A DNA stretch of 64,000 bases from Paramarasmius palmivorus (lineage: Eukaryota; Basidiomycota; Agaricomycetes; Agaricales; Marasmiaceae), in the NCBI GenBank assembly GCA_037176845.1, contig JAYKXP010000011.1, positions 806,001-870,000 of the forward strand, written 5' to 3'. Below are positions 1 to 11,960 of the stretch, piece after piece. The translations under genes were made by a program, and so were the position numbers. The notes under the pieces were generated by a model. The model was not told the origin of the DNA and made no database searches. It was given only the letters and a program-made list of their open reading frames with translations. Position 1 is the first letter of the stretch. The number at the start of each line of letters is the position of its first letter.

Positions 1-1971
1 TGTCCAGATCCTTTGTATTAGGACTAGTTCAATAGCGATTTATTAGCGATCGGGTTTCCATAGGTGTCAGTTTTGTGTCACGTCGGCTCTCCGGACGAGT
101 AGTAAGACAAAGGAAAGGTATTTCTTGAGGTTACGGAGATATGAGGACTCTTGGCCTAGATTCTGGTAAATGAGAAGCTTAGGTAGTGCCGGATACCGTG
201 ATGTCTGTTATTCTCTGTATGAGTCTATACCTTGAGTTGTAGGTAAGATTGGGTGTTCTAGTAGACGAAACTGTGCTCGTTAGCGGCGAATTCCGTTCGC
301 TTATTCCTAATGCATCCCATGTCGTTGAAGCTTCGCCAGTTTCAAACCGATATGTTTAGCAATGGTCTCTGAAAGGGCGGTGCAGACGGCTGGCATTTCG
401 GTGCAGAGCACCGATCCCATTTAGCCTACTTCGGGAATCGTATTCACAGCTTTAGTGGACTTTTGAGCACTGTTCGTCGGAGGAGCTCAGACGTAGTGTT
501 TGATCCGAAATCCTATATTCAATATGGGTCCAAAGGTACTGAGAGCGCTGATGTAGATCGGTGTAGAGCGTTACAAAGACGAAGTTGCTATGATTTCCTA
601 TTCCCAATCCGTCACATCAGCCTTTCTGAGCAATTTGATGGTTCTGGCCTCGATGACGTATGCCTATGGGTTAAATGAGCGCTGAAGACGATACTTGGGT
701 CGCGAACTCACTATCAAATCAGGTTGGAACATTCTGGGTCCTGATTTAGAGCGCTTCCTCTGAATGCCTTGCTCTATCAAGTGGTAGCTACCAGTCACTT
801 GGACGATTGTACCGAGCTCGATGATCTTCCAGTCCACTTCGTCGTTGCCGGAGCAAATCTATTGACTGCCGATCAATTGCTGGCCAACGAAGTGTTGTTA
901 CTGGAAAGTATACCCTTGTTTTATTTGTAACTCCGAAGACGATGCTGGGTGAGGCACCGTGCGTTGCCCATGAAATCTGGTTGTTCTTTTGAAAGATAGG
1001 ATTCAGTAAATGGCCCCATGACTACTGTTGACTGCTTACGATGGTGCTCCGCTGCTTGCGACACTGTAATGGCTCGCCTTCTGAGAGCACCCGCCGTCCG
1101 CTATACTTTTGGCGTATATCTGATAAGATTCTGGTCTGTTCATTGAATATCGCGTTGAACTTTCGACACGAGGTGCGGTGCGACTGTTCTGGTCCCAAAG
1201 TGTCTACGTCGAGGGGTCGAAGCCGGATATCTGCCAAAACCTCGCTGCCATGGAACTGTTTCGAGTTTAGCGCAGTGTGTTTTGGAATCAGTGCAGGGTA
1301 CACACCTTCACCCTTGTGCTTCCTTCTTTTTCAATCGATCCCACTACTCCGACAAAGTCAGGCGGTTCCACGTAGAAGTGATTCAATTTGTAGAGAGGCT
1401 TGAGCATTGTATGCAAAGTCAAGCGTTGTTCTCCTGTCGGTTTTTTTATCGTAATGCGAGAGCGCTGTTCGGGATAGACAGTGGGTGTGCGAGTCAACAG
1501 CTCGGGTCGTCTCATCTTGGGCTTGGTCAGTGCAATTGCATGTTGCGTGGATATAAGTGACGGAGGTCGAAGGATCATTGGGTTTGAACTTGATTTATCC
1601 TGAAGGGATATAGGCCATTTTGGTGCATCGAAATGTTAATGAGGGTTGATGATTTTGAATAGCGTTAGTCGTTGCAAGGCCGTTGATTGGTGGATGTTGT
1701 GATTGTTATTCGCAGTTTGCCGACCGCAGTTAACGTGCTGTTCGCAGTTTGCCGTTTGCGGTCAAGGTGGTGATTATTTTAGATCGGGTCGTTTATTTGA
1801 AGATCGGCGGCGGCGATGTCTGAGCGCTGAGCCGTCGAACTGAGCATGATCGATGCGAGGATGGAGGTCTTAAGCGTAAGTTCTTATCTTTCGAAGCGCC
1901 TGCTATGATATAAGGCTCTGATGCTGTTCCTTCGGTGCAATAAGTTCTTTGTTCGACGGCTCCCTCGCCCA
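1..1971. other. No convincing gene
   Basis: Apart from the possible exon at 745-907, I see only short overlapping frames without shared splice logic. A short repeated phrase with GCAGTTTGCCG occurs twice around 1713-1756. The stretch may hold remnants of the module genes seen further right and the promoter of the F-box gene. Confidence 0.4.
745..907 (+). other. Possible decayed exon with retropepsin-like module
   Basis: An open segment ends in front of a possible GT donor at 908 and follows an AG at about 744. Its translation contains LPVHFVVAGANLL followed by a leucine-rich stretch. This resembles the start of the H2 RepHel protein (GLPVLAIFQPASSV, then a helix) and the module at 12.6 kb. 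The following 1 kb (about 1000-1560) has only short disconnected frames, so this looks like a remnant. The match is short and judged by eye. Confidence 0.25.
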
Positions 1972-3045
1972 ATGCTCCTGGTATTTGATGTTTTGATCGA
2001 TATCTTCATCAGTCTCGTCGAGGACGTCGGCTGCCCCAACCGACAAGCTCTGCTGTTGCTGAACAAAAGCTTTTATTCATAGTTAGGTTTTTGGATCTGT
2101 ACGCAATCTACAGCATCTTACTGACATGTTACATGGTATAGCTTGCACTATCGTCTGTACAGGAATATATTCATCTCGAAAAGCTCAGCATTGGAGTGCC
2201 TTGTGGATTCCTTGCTCAGGGACGACTGTCGTATCGAAAAGATCTCTTCTCTCCATTTACAGTTGGGTTGTACGCCTGCTGTAACCCCGCGCTCTGCAGA
2301 AACCGTTGTCAATGTACGTCCCAGTTGTGTTATTCATTTGGAGGACCAACTTCCGTGCGGGCATCTCGGGGTTTACAGCGGCAATTCTATTGTCACACTT
2401 CTCTTTCTCGCCTCTCCCCATGTAGAGTCCCTTACTATTCATTGTTCGAACGCTATCGAGCCGATCACGGAGTCCATGCGTAGATTGCATTTCGAACGAG
2501 CCACGAAAATTGAAGTACCCGCGGAGCTGGTATGCTTCGACCAGGAGGGCCACATTCCGTTTCCCAGTGCCAAGCTATTGAAACTTGCGTTTACTGCGAG
2601 TCATCATATCCATAGCTCGGTTATGAAGATGGATCTGCGCCCGATGGTCTGTCTCCGTCAAGTGATTCTTGGTTTTTGGAGGGTCGAATCGCCGCTAATT
2701 GTGGAAGCCCTTCTGCGCCTCAGATCACCTGAATCATTGGCAAGTATAGGCGTGGAGCTGGACCGTGGTAACGTGTTACCCTTTCCCGTGGAAACTCTTC
2801 TTAGCTGGAGTGGACGGAAGGAGATGGTAATATTGATGGACCCAATCGCCCTTGGGGTGTACATGGCACGCTGGAAATGGTTCATTCGCCACGGTCCTGT
2901 GGGAGGCAGGGACCGCATGGCTGTGCATCGGGTCCTCGAGGGAATGATACTGCACAACGACTGTGAAGCAGAAGAAATCTGGGATAAATTGGCAGACCAG
3001 ACGCTCAGAAGAAGAGCGCTGTATGCCGAGCTAGGTAGTGTTTAG
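1972..3045 (+). CDS. F-box-like protein
   Basis: Two exons, 1972-2081 and 2142-3045, joined across a 60-bp GT-AG intron (branch-like CTGAC at 2121), give 337 aa. The N-terminus reads as an F-box helix (VFDVLIDIFISLVED), and exon 2 begins with the signature LHYRLYRNIFI that follows the F-box in many basidiomycete F-box-like proteins. An in-frame ATG at 1921 would add 17 residues. I prefer 1972 because exon 1 is then 110 nt, exactly the length of exon 1 in the related gene at 26837. F-box proteins link substrates to SCF ubiquitin ligases; the substrate cannot be inferred. The rest has no other recognised motif. The related genes at 25-28 kb share the intron position. Confidence 0.7.
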
Positions 3046-4041
3046 GACGAATTGATTGGTGGGACCAATGAATTGGCTGCTACGGACGATGTACCGGGTC
3101 AGTTGTATGGTGTTTCTGGATGGTTCACTCTCGTACCCTTAATACATGGCATTGACCTCTGGTAATCTTTTTTGTCCATGGCGACATTGTGTATTACTAT
3201 AAGCTGAGAAATCGGATCGAAGCATAGAGGTTTGCGCTGTGATTGGAATTTTCGAAGGTGATCGTCGATATTGAGTGTCGCAACAAGTTTGAAAGCGGGT
3301 AACCAGTCTTGGGAGTCGCGCAATGATGAAGACACAGCTGTGTGGGGATGTCAACTTCAAGTCGGGAATAAGAGCTATGGTTGCAACCAGTCTAACCTGC
3401 ATGGGTAAGCTACAAGGTGTGCAAAAAGGGATTAAAAGCACCTCGTTTATCAATCGTTTATGCGCCCCTACTCTTTCTCGGATATGTTTCCCGGCCTTTC
3501 GAGGAATGCTGTATCAAACGTGAAGCTTTGAAGATGAGAGACGTTAACAACGAGGTCCAAAGGGAGGAGTCCGTACCGATCAAAGAAGCGGAAAGAGCCC
3601 GAGGTCTGTTCTATCTGAGGAACGTGGACATAGTCTCAAGACAGAAAGTAGACATGTTCTTCGAAAAGTCACTGACGTCAGCAGTTCTCGGTACTATCCG
3701 GTGGCGCTGGTTTTCCATATAGTATCGACGTCGAATAAGAGTGGTTGTTGATCGTGAATTCAAGAACCCAGACTGGAGGAGTACACGTCGAAACGCCAGA
3801 AGGATGACTATTCAACTCATGTGTCTCTTTTCGGATTGAGGCCAGAGAGCTCTCCGCGGAGATTTTCGTCAAGCTGAAATTCCGCGAATCTCCTGGTTGT
3901 TACCGAAACAACGGGACTCCGAACATGGAGCACTTCGTCACTGCACCCGAAAGGATACCGATATATGAACGTCAAGGGCGTAAAACGGACAGGTATTTAT
4001 TATTCTAATAAAGCAACCATGATCAGATTTAAATGAATTCT
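3046..4041. other. Intergenic, no supported gene
   Basis: Just after the F-box stop, ATTGGT and ACCAAT flank a 3-nt loop at about 3055-3069, possibly part of the 3' UTR. A perfect 12-bp palindrome, TCTCCGCGGAGA, lies at 3851-3862. Both strands have only short ORFs. The right part probably includes the 3' UTR of the minus-strand gene ending at 4042. Confidence 0.4.
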
Positions 4042-5562
4042 TTATTTGTTCTTTTTCTTCTTTGGTGCTCGAACGTCTGTTGTCGCTGGCTCGTTGGTTG
4101 AGTCGACGGTCACTATAGCGGGAAGTGTGGTGACTGATGGTTTTTCCGCAACGACTTCTGTCCGAATACTCTCTTGAGGTTGCGGTTGAGAGGACTTGGT
4201 GTCTACGTTGGATTGACCTTCAGAGGGGATCTGAATGTCAAGCATCGCCCTCGATAGGTCGTCTGGCTGGTAAAATCCTTCGTCTTCGCTCTCCTCAGAT
4301 ATCCTAACCGGCAACTCCTCCGGAGCGTCGGACCTTGCCAGAACCCTCAGACTCCGAATAACTAAGTGGTAAGTCTTTGGCAGAATATTGAGTTTCTATG
4401 TTGCTTCCATCGTATTGGGAACGTTACCTTTCTCGATTGACCGTTTCGGTCCCGGGTGACCCAGACCATCAGCGATAAGCATGCGAGGAGGAACGTCCCA
4501 GGCCGGAGCTTGTCAATGTATTGCCAAGGCGCTATCAGTTCCCCGAGAACATCTCTAAACTCTTGTTGTATAGCTTTAGACAGGCGCAAAGCAAAAATTT
4601 TCCCGCCATAGTCGCGAAATACTCGTGGGCTGTACTTCGCGTAGAGTTTGATGGCATCCTCTGTGGAATGTTATATTGTAGAGTCCCTAATCAAGACAGG
4701 ATCGCTTGCCTTTCGGAAGAAGATCTTCTGGTAGTGGTCCGTTGCCGTTTGTCATTTCTTTAGCGCCGTTTTTGTCGCCGTTTCCGTTTTCGTTCTCGTC
4801 TTCGTCGTCTAGTTGCTTCCTTCTTAGCGGTCGTGGTGCAACAGTCTGTCCTTTGGGAGTCTATTGTTCTTAGTGAGCTTAGGCGAGTATCGTACTGATG
4901 ACTCTGAACATACGGTGTAAATTGGTGCGCTGATCCAGTAGATGACGTCGGGGGCGTGGTCGGAATCCTGGGATGTTTTGTACGGTTCTTTGACTTGGTA
5001 TGGCTATAGAACCGATGAGAGACCGGTCACTCAAGATATCGAGATGTACTCGCCTTCCCTGAAGCTTCGTCTTTCGCCGTCTCGAGCTCTACCAGCGTTT
5101 CCAGTGTTATGAATTGATTGACCCATTCTCGACTCATCCGTTTATTGCAAAAGCTTGGCTTCGTGACAGCAAGGATATGCTTCGCTTTGTTCGAATCTAG
5201 TAGCACATTGGGCTTATAATAAGTTCAGTCATAGTATCGGTTTTTTTGTATATCGCAATTACCTTTCCTGAGCCTCCCACAAAGTGATTGCCCAAGGCGC
5301 CCAGTGCTGTTCCAAAATCGGAACCCAGTAGCTCCCCGACTCCATACAGGAGAAGATCTCTTCCTTTCGAGTCGGCGTAGGTATAGCTTCCCGACCATGA
5401 GTCCACTGGTTTCCTGTGGAAGTCTTTCTCGTAATCGGCGCGCGCTAGAGAGAGAAAACGCTTGTCGTCGAGAAGAGATTTGGCAGTGTCGTAGATTCCG
5501 CCTTCTTTACTGCGTTGAATGAATAGTTCAGAGTCGACGCTATTAGGTAGATAGGAAGACAT
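4042..5562 (-). CDS. Uncharacterised agaric protein, paralogue of the 52.8 kb gene
   Basis: Minus-strand exons are 5562-5263, 5212 to about 5093 (end uncertain), 5003-4914, 4860-4710, 4660-4428 and 4374-4042. It aligns along its whole length with the protein at 52824-54607. Shared features are a DSWS.Y motif and GE(L/I)LG...GT.LGALGNH in exon 1, a 90-nt third exon ending in YT, a PLP..LLP stretch before the same phase-1 intron, then YSPRVFRDYGG, a PW..IDKLRPGT segment with a hydrophobic stretch, and VIRSLRV. The C-terminus is low-complexity and ends in a lysine run (KKKKNK). The intron after 4710 starts with GCAAGC, a GC-AG intron. Only the exon 2/3 junction lacks an obvious in-phase donor, so a mild defect is possible. 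Function unknown. Confidence 0.6.
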
Positions 5563-7845
5563 TGTGCTCACTGACGGGATGGGTCGCAATTTCGTCCCCT
5601 TTTTAACGATGCGTGTGGAGAGACAGGAAAACGCGGAGTTTAAAATTGTGATCGTGCAGCCCATGCAGGTTGATTTTTGATTCTCACCGTCGTCACCCTT
5701 GAACTTGATTATTCTTGTCGCACGATATCCTGAATTGAAGGGACTAAGGTCAGTACTGTACAGATTATTTGTCTGGTCTGACTACGTGACTCATGCTATT
5801 GAATACGCGGTGGAAGCACCTGGATTGCATTTCGACAGCAAGCCGCAAGCTCGTTTATCACTTTCCGCTCCTTCAGCTTTGTGTTTGGTTGCCAAAGATC
5901 GGTGCTGCAGCGATATGTCGGCTTGTTTCTTTTGGGTCATCCGTGGTAAAGATAGTATGTTGTGTTTGTTCTCTACCTTTCGGGCTCCTTACTCTGCTAT
6001 TCGCGATTCTCTTTTGGACCATGGCCATATGATCGGTATCATGGCCAGGTCAGTACCGGGGTGACATTCATTGTCAAGATCACTGTACTTCCTTGCTGAA
6101 GTCTCTGCATCTGACTCAACGAATTTAGGTGTTTTTTCTTCGAAGCCGGGTTCATTATTCGACATAAGGTATTCGTGCGTCTTGGAAATGTCATGAGGTA
6201 TCATTCAGGAACTGTATTTACATGTGATGATCAAAATGAGAAATATGGAACAGGGCTCGTTTCATTTTAGCGAGGTTCACTTACTCATTTTGTTTTTAGT
6301 TGGTCTTCCTACGTTCCGAGCGCGTAATATGGAGCTGGTTGACACACGTTAACGGGTGTTTACGGTCGCTACAGAATATTTGTTTTGATGGGGATCGATG
6401 CTGGTACTTCTTCGCTAGTCCTCTCTAGTATGTCTTCATTCCACGCGTTGCGCTTCTATCCACTGTTGTGGTTTCTCTGCAGTTTTCTGACAAGGTCACA
6501 GTAGGGTTGCATGATTTTTGGACCGGCCCCTGTCCATGAGACTTGAATTACGATGTTCGTTTGTGCTTTGAATCTACGAAGCTGTGTCCCTCCTATTGGT
6601 GTTGTGACCAGACGTTTTGAAGACGACACTCTGGTGCCGAAGGAGGTCCGAAACGATAGGCCAGCCTGGTGCTTTCGGCACTGGTTTTAGGTTTGACGGT
6701 GGCCATATCAGGATCTTTTTTCGATTCGGTCTTACTGGAGAGACCAAGTCTCACAGTGGGCCTAGCACGATATCGTCCAGCCTGAGAACGGCAGGCCGGT
6801 ACCGTAACCGGTACGGCTCGTTCTCGTTAACCGCACAAAAGGTGTTTTTGTTATCCTCTCTGCAGATGAGACGAGCGTTAGTATCTTGCGACAGATATTC
6901 GGGCGCAAGTTCTGTATGAGTATAGAATCGCAGGTCTGCGTATATCGACTCTCGCATCGGTGCCGAAGAGGGACGTTCTTGTTAGCGCGAGATATCGCAG
7001 CCCGCACTTCAAGAACACTCGGGTAAGGTGTATGAATATCTGACGAGTTCATCAGAAAATGCGGCGAAGGTCCCGACTCCTCCGGAGGTCGGCTTGACCT
7101 AGATGTAATTATACGATCGGTGTGGTGTCCAATTTCCCTGACGGCGTTGATTCCGGATGCTCTCTCTCTCTTTGTTGTCCAGTGGAAATAGTTCGATGGA
7201 TTCAGTTCCTCGGTTGTGGGATATCGCCGAAGCGTCCGCTCGTGCTATCGGGTACCCTCTTCTTTGTGCTCTCTCAATATAGCTCTACGACTGTTGTCTG
7301 GGCACAGTAGTTTCTGTTCTTGAGCGTTGAGTGATTGGCCGGATTCTCAGTTTACTGTCTTCTCTGGAATGTAACGATGCCAAAATGGCGGATCTCGGCC
7401 TCGTTTCTAGATTCTTTATTTACGGATATGGATAATCTCACTGACTTCACGTATGGGGGAACATTTAAAAGGTTGGTTAAAGGGGGGTCCTAGCTCGTAG
7501 GGAAGAAATTTGTCGCATTGTGTGTGTGTTTTTTTTTGATCGGTGTTTTTGTTATTGGTGCAGTCAACGGCGTGGGACTTCAGTTTTCATTATAGATTCC
7601 TTGACCTCGGTCCCTTCGCCTTCTGTCTCTGTTTAGGCTCGCTGTAATTCCCGCTTCGATGTTCGGTCATTGGGTTAAATTCGAATTGCTAGCTGCTTTC
7701 GTGTTCTTCCTGAGATTGATGGTATCTGGTCTGGTTGGTTCCAGACTCGCAAGCGACGCCATTTGTTTTCGATGTGACGTCTGTTGCTTGTGGGCAAGGA
7801 AACTGATATATTTTCTCCCAGAAGCAGAGGGTCTTCCTAGGAACC
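5563..7845. other. Gene-poor stretch; possible small minus-strand genes
   Basis: No gene is established. Two minus-strand candidates deserve mention. One begins at 6204 (MIPHDISKTHEYL...) and runs into a possible donor near 6060. The other is an uninterrupted frame at 6957-6751 (MRESIYADL... to DDIVLGPL), which could be joined to an upstream ATG at 7052 through a 41-bp intron. Neither shows a known domain. Confidence 0.3.
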
Positions 7846-9963
7846 ATGTCGCTCTTAGAGATCGCACTCGCCAGCGAATCTTCTCCTCTCTCGAACGTGG
7901 AATCCTTTCATTTGAAGGAAACTTTTGGTTTCAAATCTTTCGATCTGGTCGATACCGTGACAACTAACGGGCAATCCGATCGCTATCCTCGAGTGGTTTT
8001 AGGAGAAGCGACTGAACTCTCGTTGGTCGATTTGCCTAAAGCAAGTTCCTTGCATTGTTCAGTTATCTTGTAGAGGAATCGCTGAAGTCAAACTTCAGAT
8101 CCCGCCGGGCTCGTCCGATTCCAAGCTGGCAGCTCGACTGTCCGTCTCGTCTCCTGGACAGCGAACAGCTACTATCCTGGGCACGGACTTGGTGAGGTCC
8201 CAGACATTGATGTTCGCAGATCAGTTAGGGGTCTTGCAAAAACTCCAGCATTTTCGGACTCCTTTAGACGACGTGAGTCAGATATATGTTGCTCAGCTGG
8301 TACTGACTAATAGACAGAGACGCGTTCATTGCATTGTCCCCGTGCCCGGTCGCAGCGTGTTGTACCTTCACGCCGACAACGATACTATTGTGAGTCATGC
8401 CTCTGTTCCGATATATGGTCTCTGACCGTTCCTGTTGGATTCTACCAGGTCCGCAGAAACGGACATCGTATCTCTTTATCAGAAGCCTTTGGCGAGCAAG
8501 AACCCTTTATAGCGAGCTATCTTATCCGCTACCTTGTATGGTTCGACTCTCCTTGTACTGCTGTTCGTTATGTGAGTGATCCATGGTCGAATTATCGGCT
8601 TTCATAATGCACTCCTCTGGCAGGCGATCTACCTGGAAGCTCTGGAGATTGAGATAATTACCACGAAAATGGTTCTGAGCGTGTGTAACAAGACCATTCT
8701 ATCCAAGCCTGTAAGTGCACTATGTCGCCTCGTGTTTAAACTACTTGAATTGTTCACAATATTTACAGAAAGTACAAACGAGTGACTGTATGCAAAGTAT
8801 CCAGAGGCAGCTGCCTCCTTCTGGTTCATTCTCGGTAAGCTATGTATCCGTATTCGTTATGCGGATAGCTGAGCCGAGTATACGTGTTTGATGAATTGCC
8901 AGGTTCTACAAGAATCAATACCTCAGAAACGAGACATTGTACGGGAGATACACAAGGCCCCGTGCATGATTGGTGATGGTGATAGCGGTGATGTAAGTGT
9001 GTGTTCTGTGTACATTGCTGTATTCATCGAAGTTTGTCTAGGCATCCTCGTTTTCTTTATCGGGAACCGGTCGGGAGCGAGGCTCTCCCACTAACATAGG
9101 CAGGCTGTATCAATCGCAACTTGGCCAGTCTCTAGGCACCGTGATTCCCGAAAAAAATAATGAGGTAAGCTTATTGCAGATATGGCAGTTTGGTATGCTG
9201 ATGTCGTTGAGTCGACCAATCTGTTTGTTCGAGCCTTAAAAAGGAAGAGAGACGATGAAGCATCTCGGTCACAGGTTGAAAAGAAAAGCTTTGGCGTTTC
9301 AGTCGACGCGGTAGGAGCCTGAGCACTTTTTCCCTCGCATCGATGGAGTAACTTTGTTGTCCAGACTAATTCTCGCCTGTCGTCTGCTATAGCGCGAAAA
9401 TTCGGTCGTGTAAATGACGTTTTTCAGGATGTCGGGGGCGGTTCGCTTCGTGGGGAGTCGTCAGTGAGTAGACGAGACAGATATTGAAGCCTTTGGTGTC
9501 TTTCCTGATCATGATTTTGTATAGTCTTCCCAGACCGATGGGATGCTCAGGTCTTTAGGTGCCTCTTCGGGCTTTAGCCAGGCTCAAGACGTTGTTCAGT
9601 CTCGTTGTGGGCATCAGATGCAGTGGTCAGGTGGCGGAAAGGACATAGAGGCGCCCCATTTCAACGCATTATCACCCGAAACAGCTAAAACCGCCTGGGA
9701 AGTTGGCGATGGTAACTGGAGCCAGGTGAGTAGGCTACCGGTACGAAAGATATGACGATTCAATGACTGAATCGACTGGTAGGCTGAAATCAGTGCGTTT
9801 ATGAACGGGACGCAAAACGAGGCCTCGACTTCTAGGGAGGCATCCGCCTTCTACAGCACGATGGTTAGTACTGCACTTTGTTTTCTCGTTCGTGCGCGAT
9901 TTTAAAAGATCTCCTCAGGGCGAGGATCGTGATTGTTTTTCGGTCGGGACCGGGGGACTTTGA
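7846..9963 (+). CDS. Unknown protein, 13 exons, every intron phase 0; N-terminal RepHel-like module
   Basis: Exons 7846-7995, 8063-8272, 8318-8389, 8449-8571, 8624-8710, 8769-8834, 8903-8992, 9042-9164, 9212-9310, 9365-9463, 9525-9725, 9783-9863 and 9919-9963 give 481 aa. Every exon is a multiple of three and all 12 introns are GT-AG, mostly with GTGAGT/GTAAGT-type donors. The first donor (GTTTTA) is the weakest. Residues 1-100 resemble the N-terminal module of the H1 and H2 proteins: an LASESSPLS turn, a helix ending in FGF, a strand (EVKLQI), then ATILGTDLV where H2 has DVVLGSDW. The rest is Ser/Gly/Gln-rich with a basic KRKRDDE patch near residue 290, possibly a nuclear signal. It converges on the gene at 10238. 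No known enzymatic domain. Confidence 0.55.
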
Positions 9964-10237
9964 GTTGTTCTGGTTGCTCTATACAAATGGATGCTGTTTG
10001 GATTAATACGGCAATTCGATTGCACTTCATAAACATAGCGTGCTTGCATTTATTAAGCCGGTGAAAAGGCTGAGCAATATGCCCAGCTTGGATAGGTCTA
10101 CTTCGACGATCGTATTCAGTAACGTTTCGGGTCAAGGTAAGCAGATTCTCGTATCATTGAAGAGACCGGCATATAAAGGAACCATAAAAAGGGTCATTGT
10201 CGTGTATGGTGTACGTGCGACAAGTCCTTTCTTGCTT

Positions 10238-11052
10238 TCAGAAAACTGTGATGCTTTCTACCTCCATCACAACTCGCTGCGCCACCTATTAGTTGCAGTC
10301 TAAGAGTCGAATATTAACAAGTAGGGCTCACATAGGTCAGAGTTTTCGTTCGTTCGACAGTGCGTCGATGCAGTTTGAATTTCAGATCAGCCAAGTGACC
10401 TGGCAGAATCGCGTCCACACCATCTCGTATCCCTTTCTTATAGATCTAGATAAAGGTTGTAATTCTTTGCAGTGACAGTTGCAGTTGGATTAGACTCACC
10501 GAAGTCTTGTCGGTGATGTACGCTTTCACAGCTCCGTTCTCTCTCGTAGTGAGGTGCGATTCCAATATGTAAGGCCGAGTCTCCGAGGAGTATTAGATGG
10601 GCGAAACGGATGGTAGTAGAATACTCACGTGGTGATTGGAATAGACCATCATCTCTTCTAGTGCTCTGAGAACTTGGATTTGCTTGTAATATTCGAATGT
10701 GACCTTGTAGCCACCCGCCTCGAGATCGAGGGCCGACCACGGATGGAGACTGACCTCCCATTCTGCATGTCTGTCCACTATCTTCGGTGAATTGTGGTGA
10801 GATGCAGAAGTGCAAGCCCTGCAAATGAGTTCTCACCAATGGTATCCCGCCGCCTTCGAAGTTCTTGACAAGTCCGCCTATTGTGCCCAATAAACGGAGT
10901 TTGGATCGGTTATTGGACCTAAGCCTCAGCTCTCGGTAAGTGACAGAGGCACCGTTTCTGATAGACGCGCTCTTCAGATCGATTTGTACTTCGTCAGAGA
11001 TAGCATCGAGCTCGGTGAGAGAAGCATCGTCCACTTGTGTAGGAGTAGCCAT
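10238..11052 (-). CDS. Hypothetical protein, 5 exons, all introns phase 0
   Basis: Minus-strand exons 11052-10837, 10781-10629, 10580-10500, 10445-10332 and 10285-10238 give 203 aa. Each exon is a multiple of three and the introns are 46-55 bp with GT-AG ends. The protein starts MATPTQVDD, has an acidic N-terminus, a basic LRSNNRSKLRLLG stretch, a central segment with alternating hydrophobic residues (EVSLHPWSALDLE) and a basic C-terminal third. No recognised domain. It is convergent with the 7846 gene, 274 bp apart at the stops. The last intron is the least certain, because an alternative acceptor would give a different last exon. Confidence 0.45.
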
Positions 11053-11157
11053 GAATTAAACTGGTTACTTTGGCCGAATTATATGGGGCTCGTCACCTTG
11101 ACTGAGAAAACTTGGATTGAATTACGGACCGAACGCGACGACAACACGATATTCAAG

Positions 11158-11637
11158 TCATTCATCCACTTCCGGGTCCTCTTCTTCCCCTTCTTCTGCT
11201 TCAATGTCCAATAGCTCCATTACCAGACGTTGTATCGCTCTCTTTTGTCTCTGGCGTTCGTTCCTACGTGCTGTGTTGGTATTAGCGACGTTGTAGTATC
11301 AGCTCTTAGATGACAGACACGGAGCGAATACATACAAGATCTCTTTGTTTTCTTTTGGTCCTGCAGACTGTTCTCCGTCTGTTACGAATCCTTTTGAGTG
11401 AAGAAGATAGGATGAAATGAATAACATACCTCCTTGACTGTCTCCCGTGTGTCGTTGGTATCGGAGCTTTTGTGGACATCGCCGTGTTTACGAAGGACGA
11501 ACCCTGTCGATAATGAGCTATAAACACGCCGTTTAGTATGATCACATACCTCCAGTGGACATTCTCTTTCCGCTGACGCGGGAGAGCTTTTCTTCGCATT
11601 GCTGCTTAGCAAGTTTGTCTTTCCTGGTTCGTGCCAT
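11158..11637 (-). CDS. Small hypothetical charged protein
   Basis: Minus-strand exons 11637-11550, 11503-11430, 11378-11336 and 11270-11158 give 105 aa with consistent phases (1, 0, 1) and GTATGT-type donors. The N-terminus is lysine/arginine-rich (MARTRKDKLAKQQ). A second basic patch (SSRRNERQRQKRAIQRL) precedes a strongly acidic tail (EAEEGEEEDPEVDE). Such a layout suits a small nucleic-acid or nucleolar factor, but this is inference. Its start lies 324 bp from the plus-strand gene at 11961, so they may share a divergent promoter. Confidence 0.5.
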
Positions 11638-11960
11638 CGAGGTATTGGCTTGCAACCAGGCGGGTTTACGCTTTTATAGTTTTGTAGCATTGGTCTGGTA
11701 CTGAGTAGTGAGCATCGAAAAGTGCTTAATTGAGTGAGGATATCATTATTTGAAGAAAGCGAAGTGAATCATAGCAAGAGTTTTCAATTTGATACACGTG
11801 TGATAGGTTAGGGTTTGGTTTTGAAAATAGCTTGCATAAGCATTACGGTATGCCTTTCTCCCTGTCGTTTCTTGGTTTGATGTTGTCCTCGCGTTCATCG
11901 GTCTACTATTGAGGTGCGAGCTCTTAAAGGCGAAACTTCATGGATATGGGCTGACTTGCT

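Noticed and set aside
3851..3862. 12-bp palindrome TCTCCGCGGAGA as a Helitron hairpin
   Set aside because: It has no loop and no CTRR at the expected distance.
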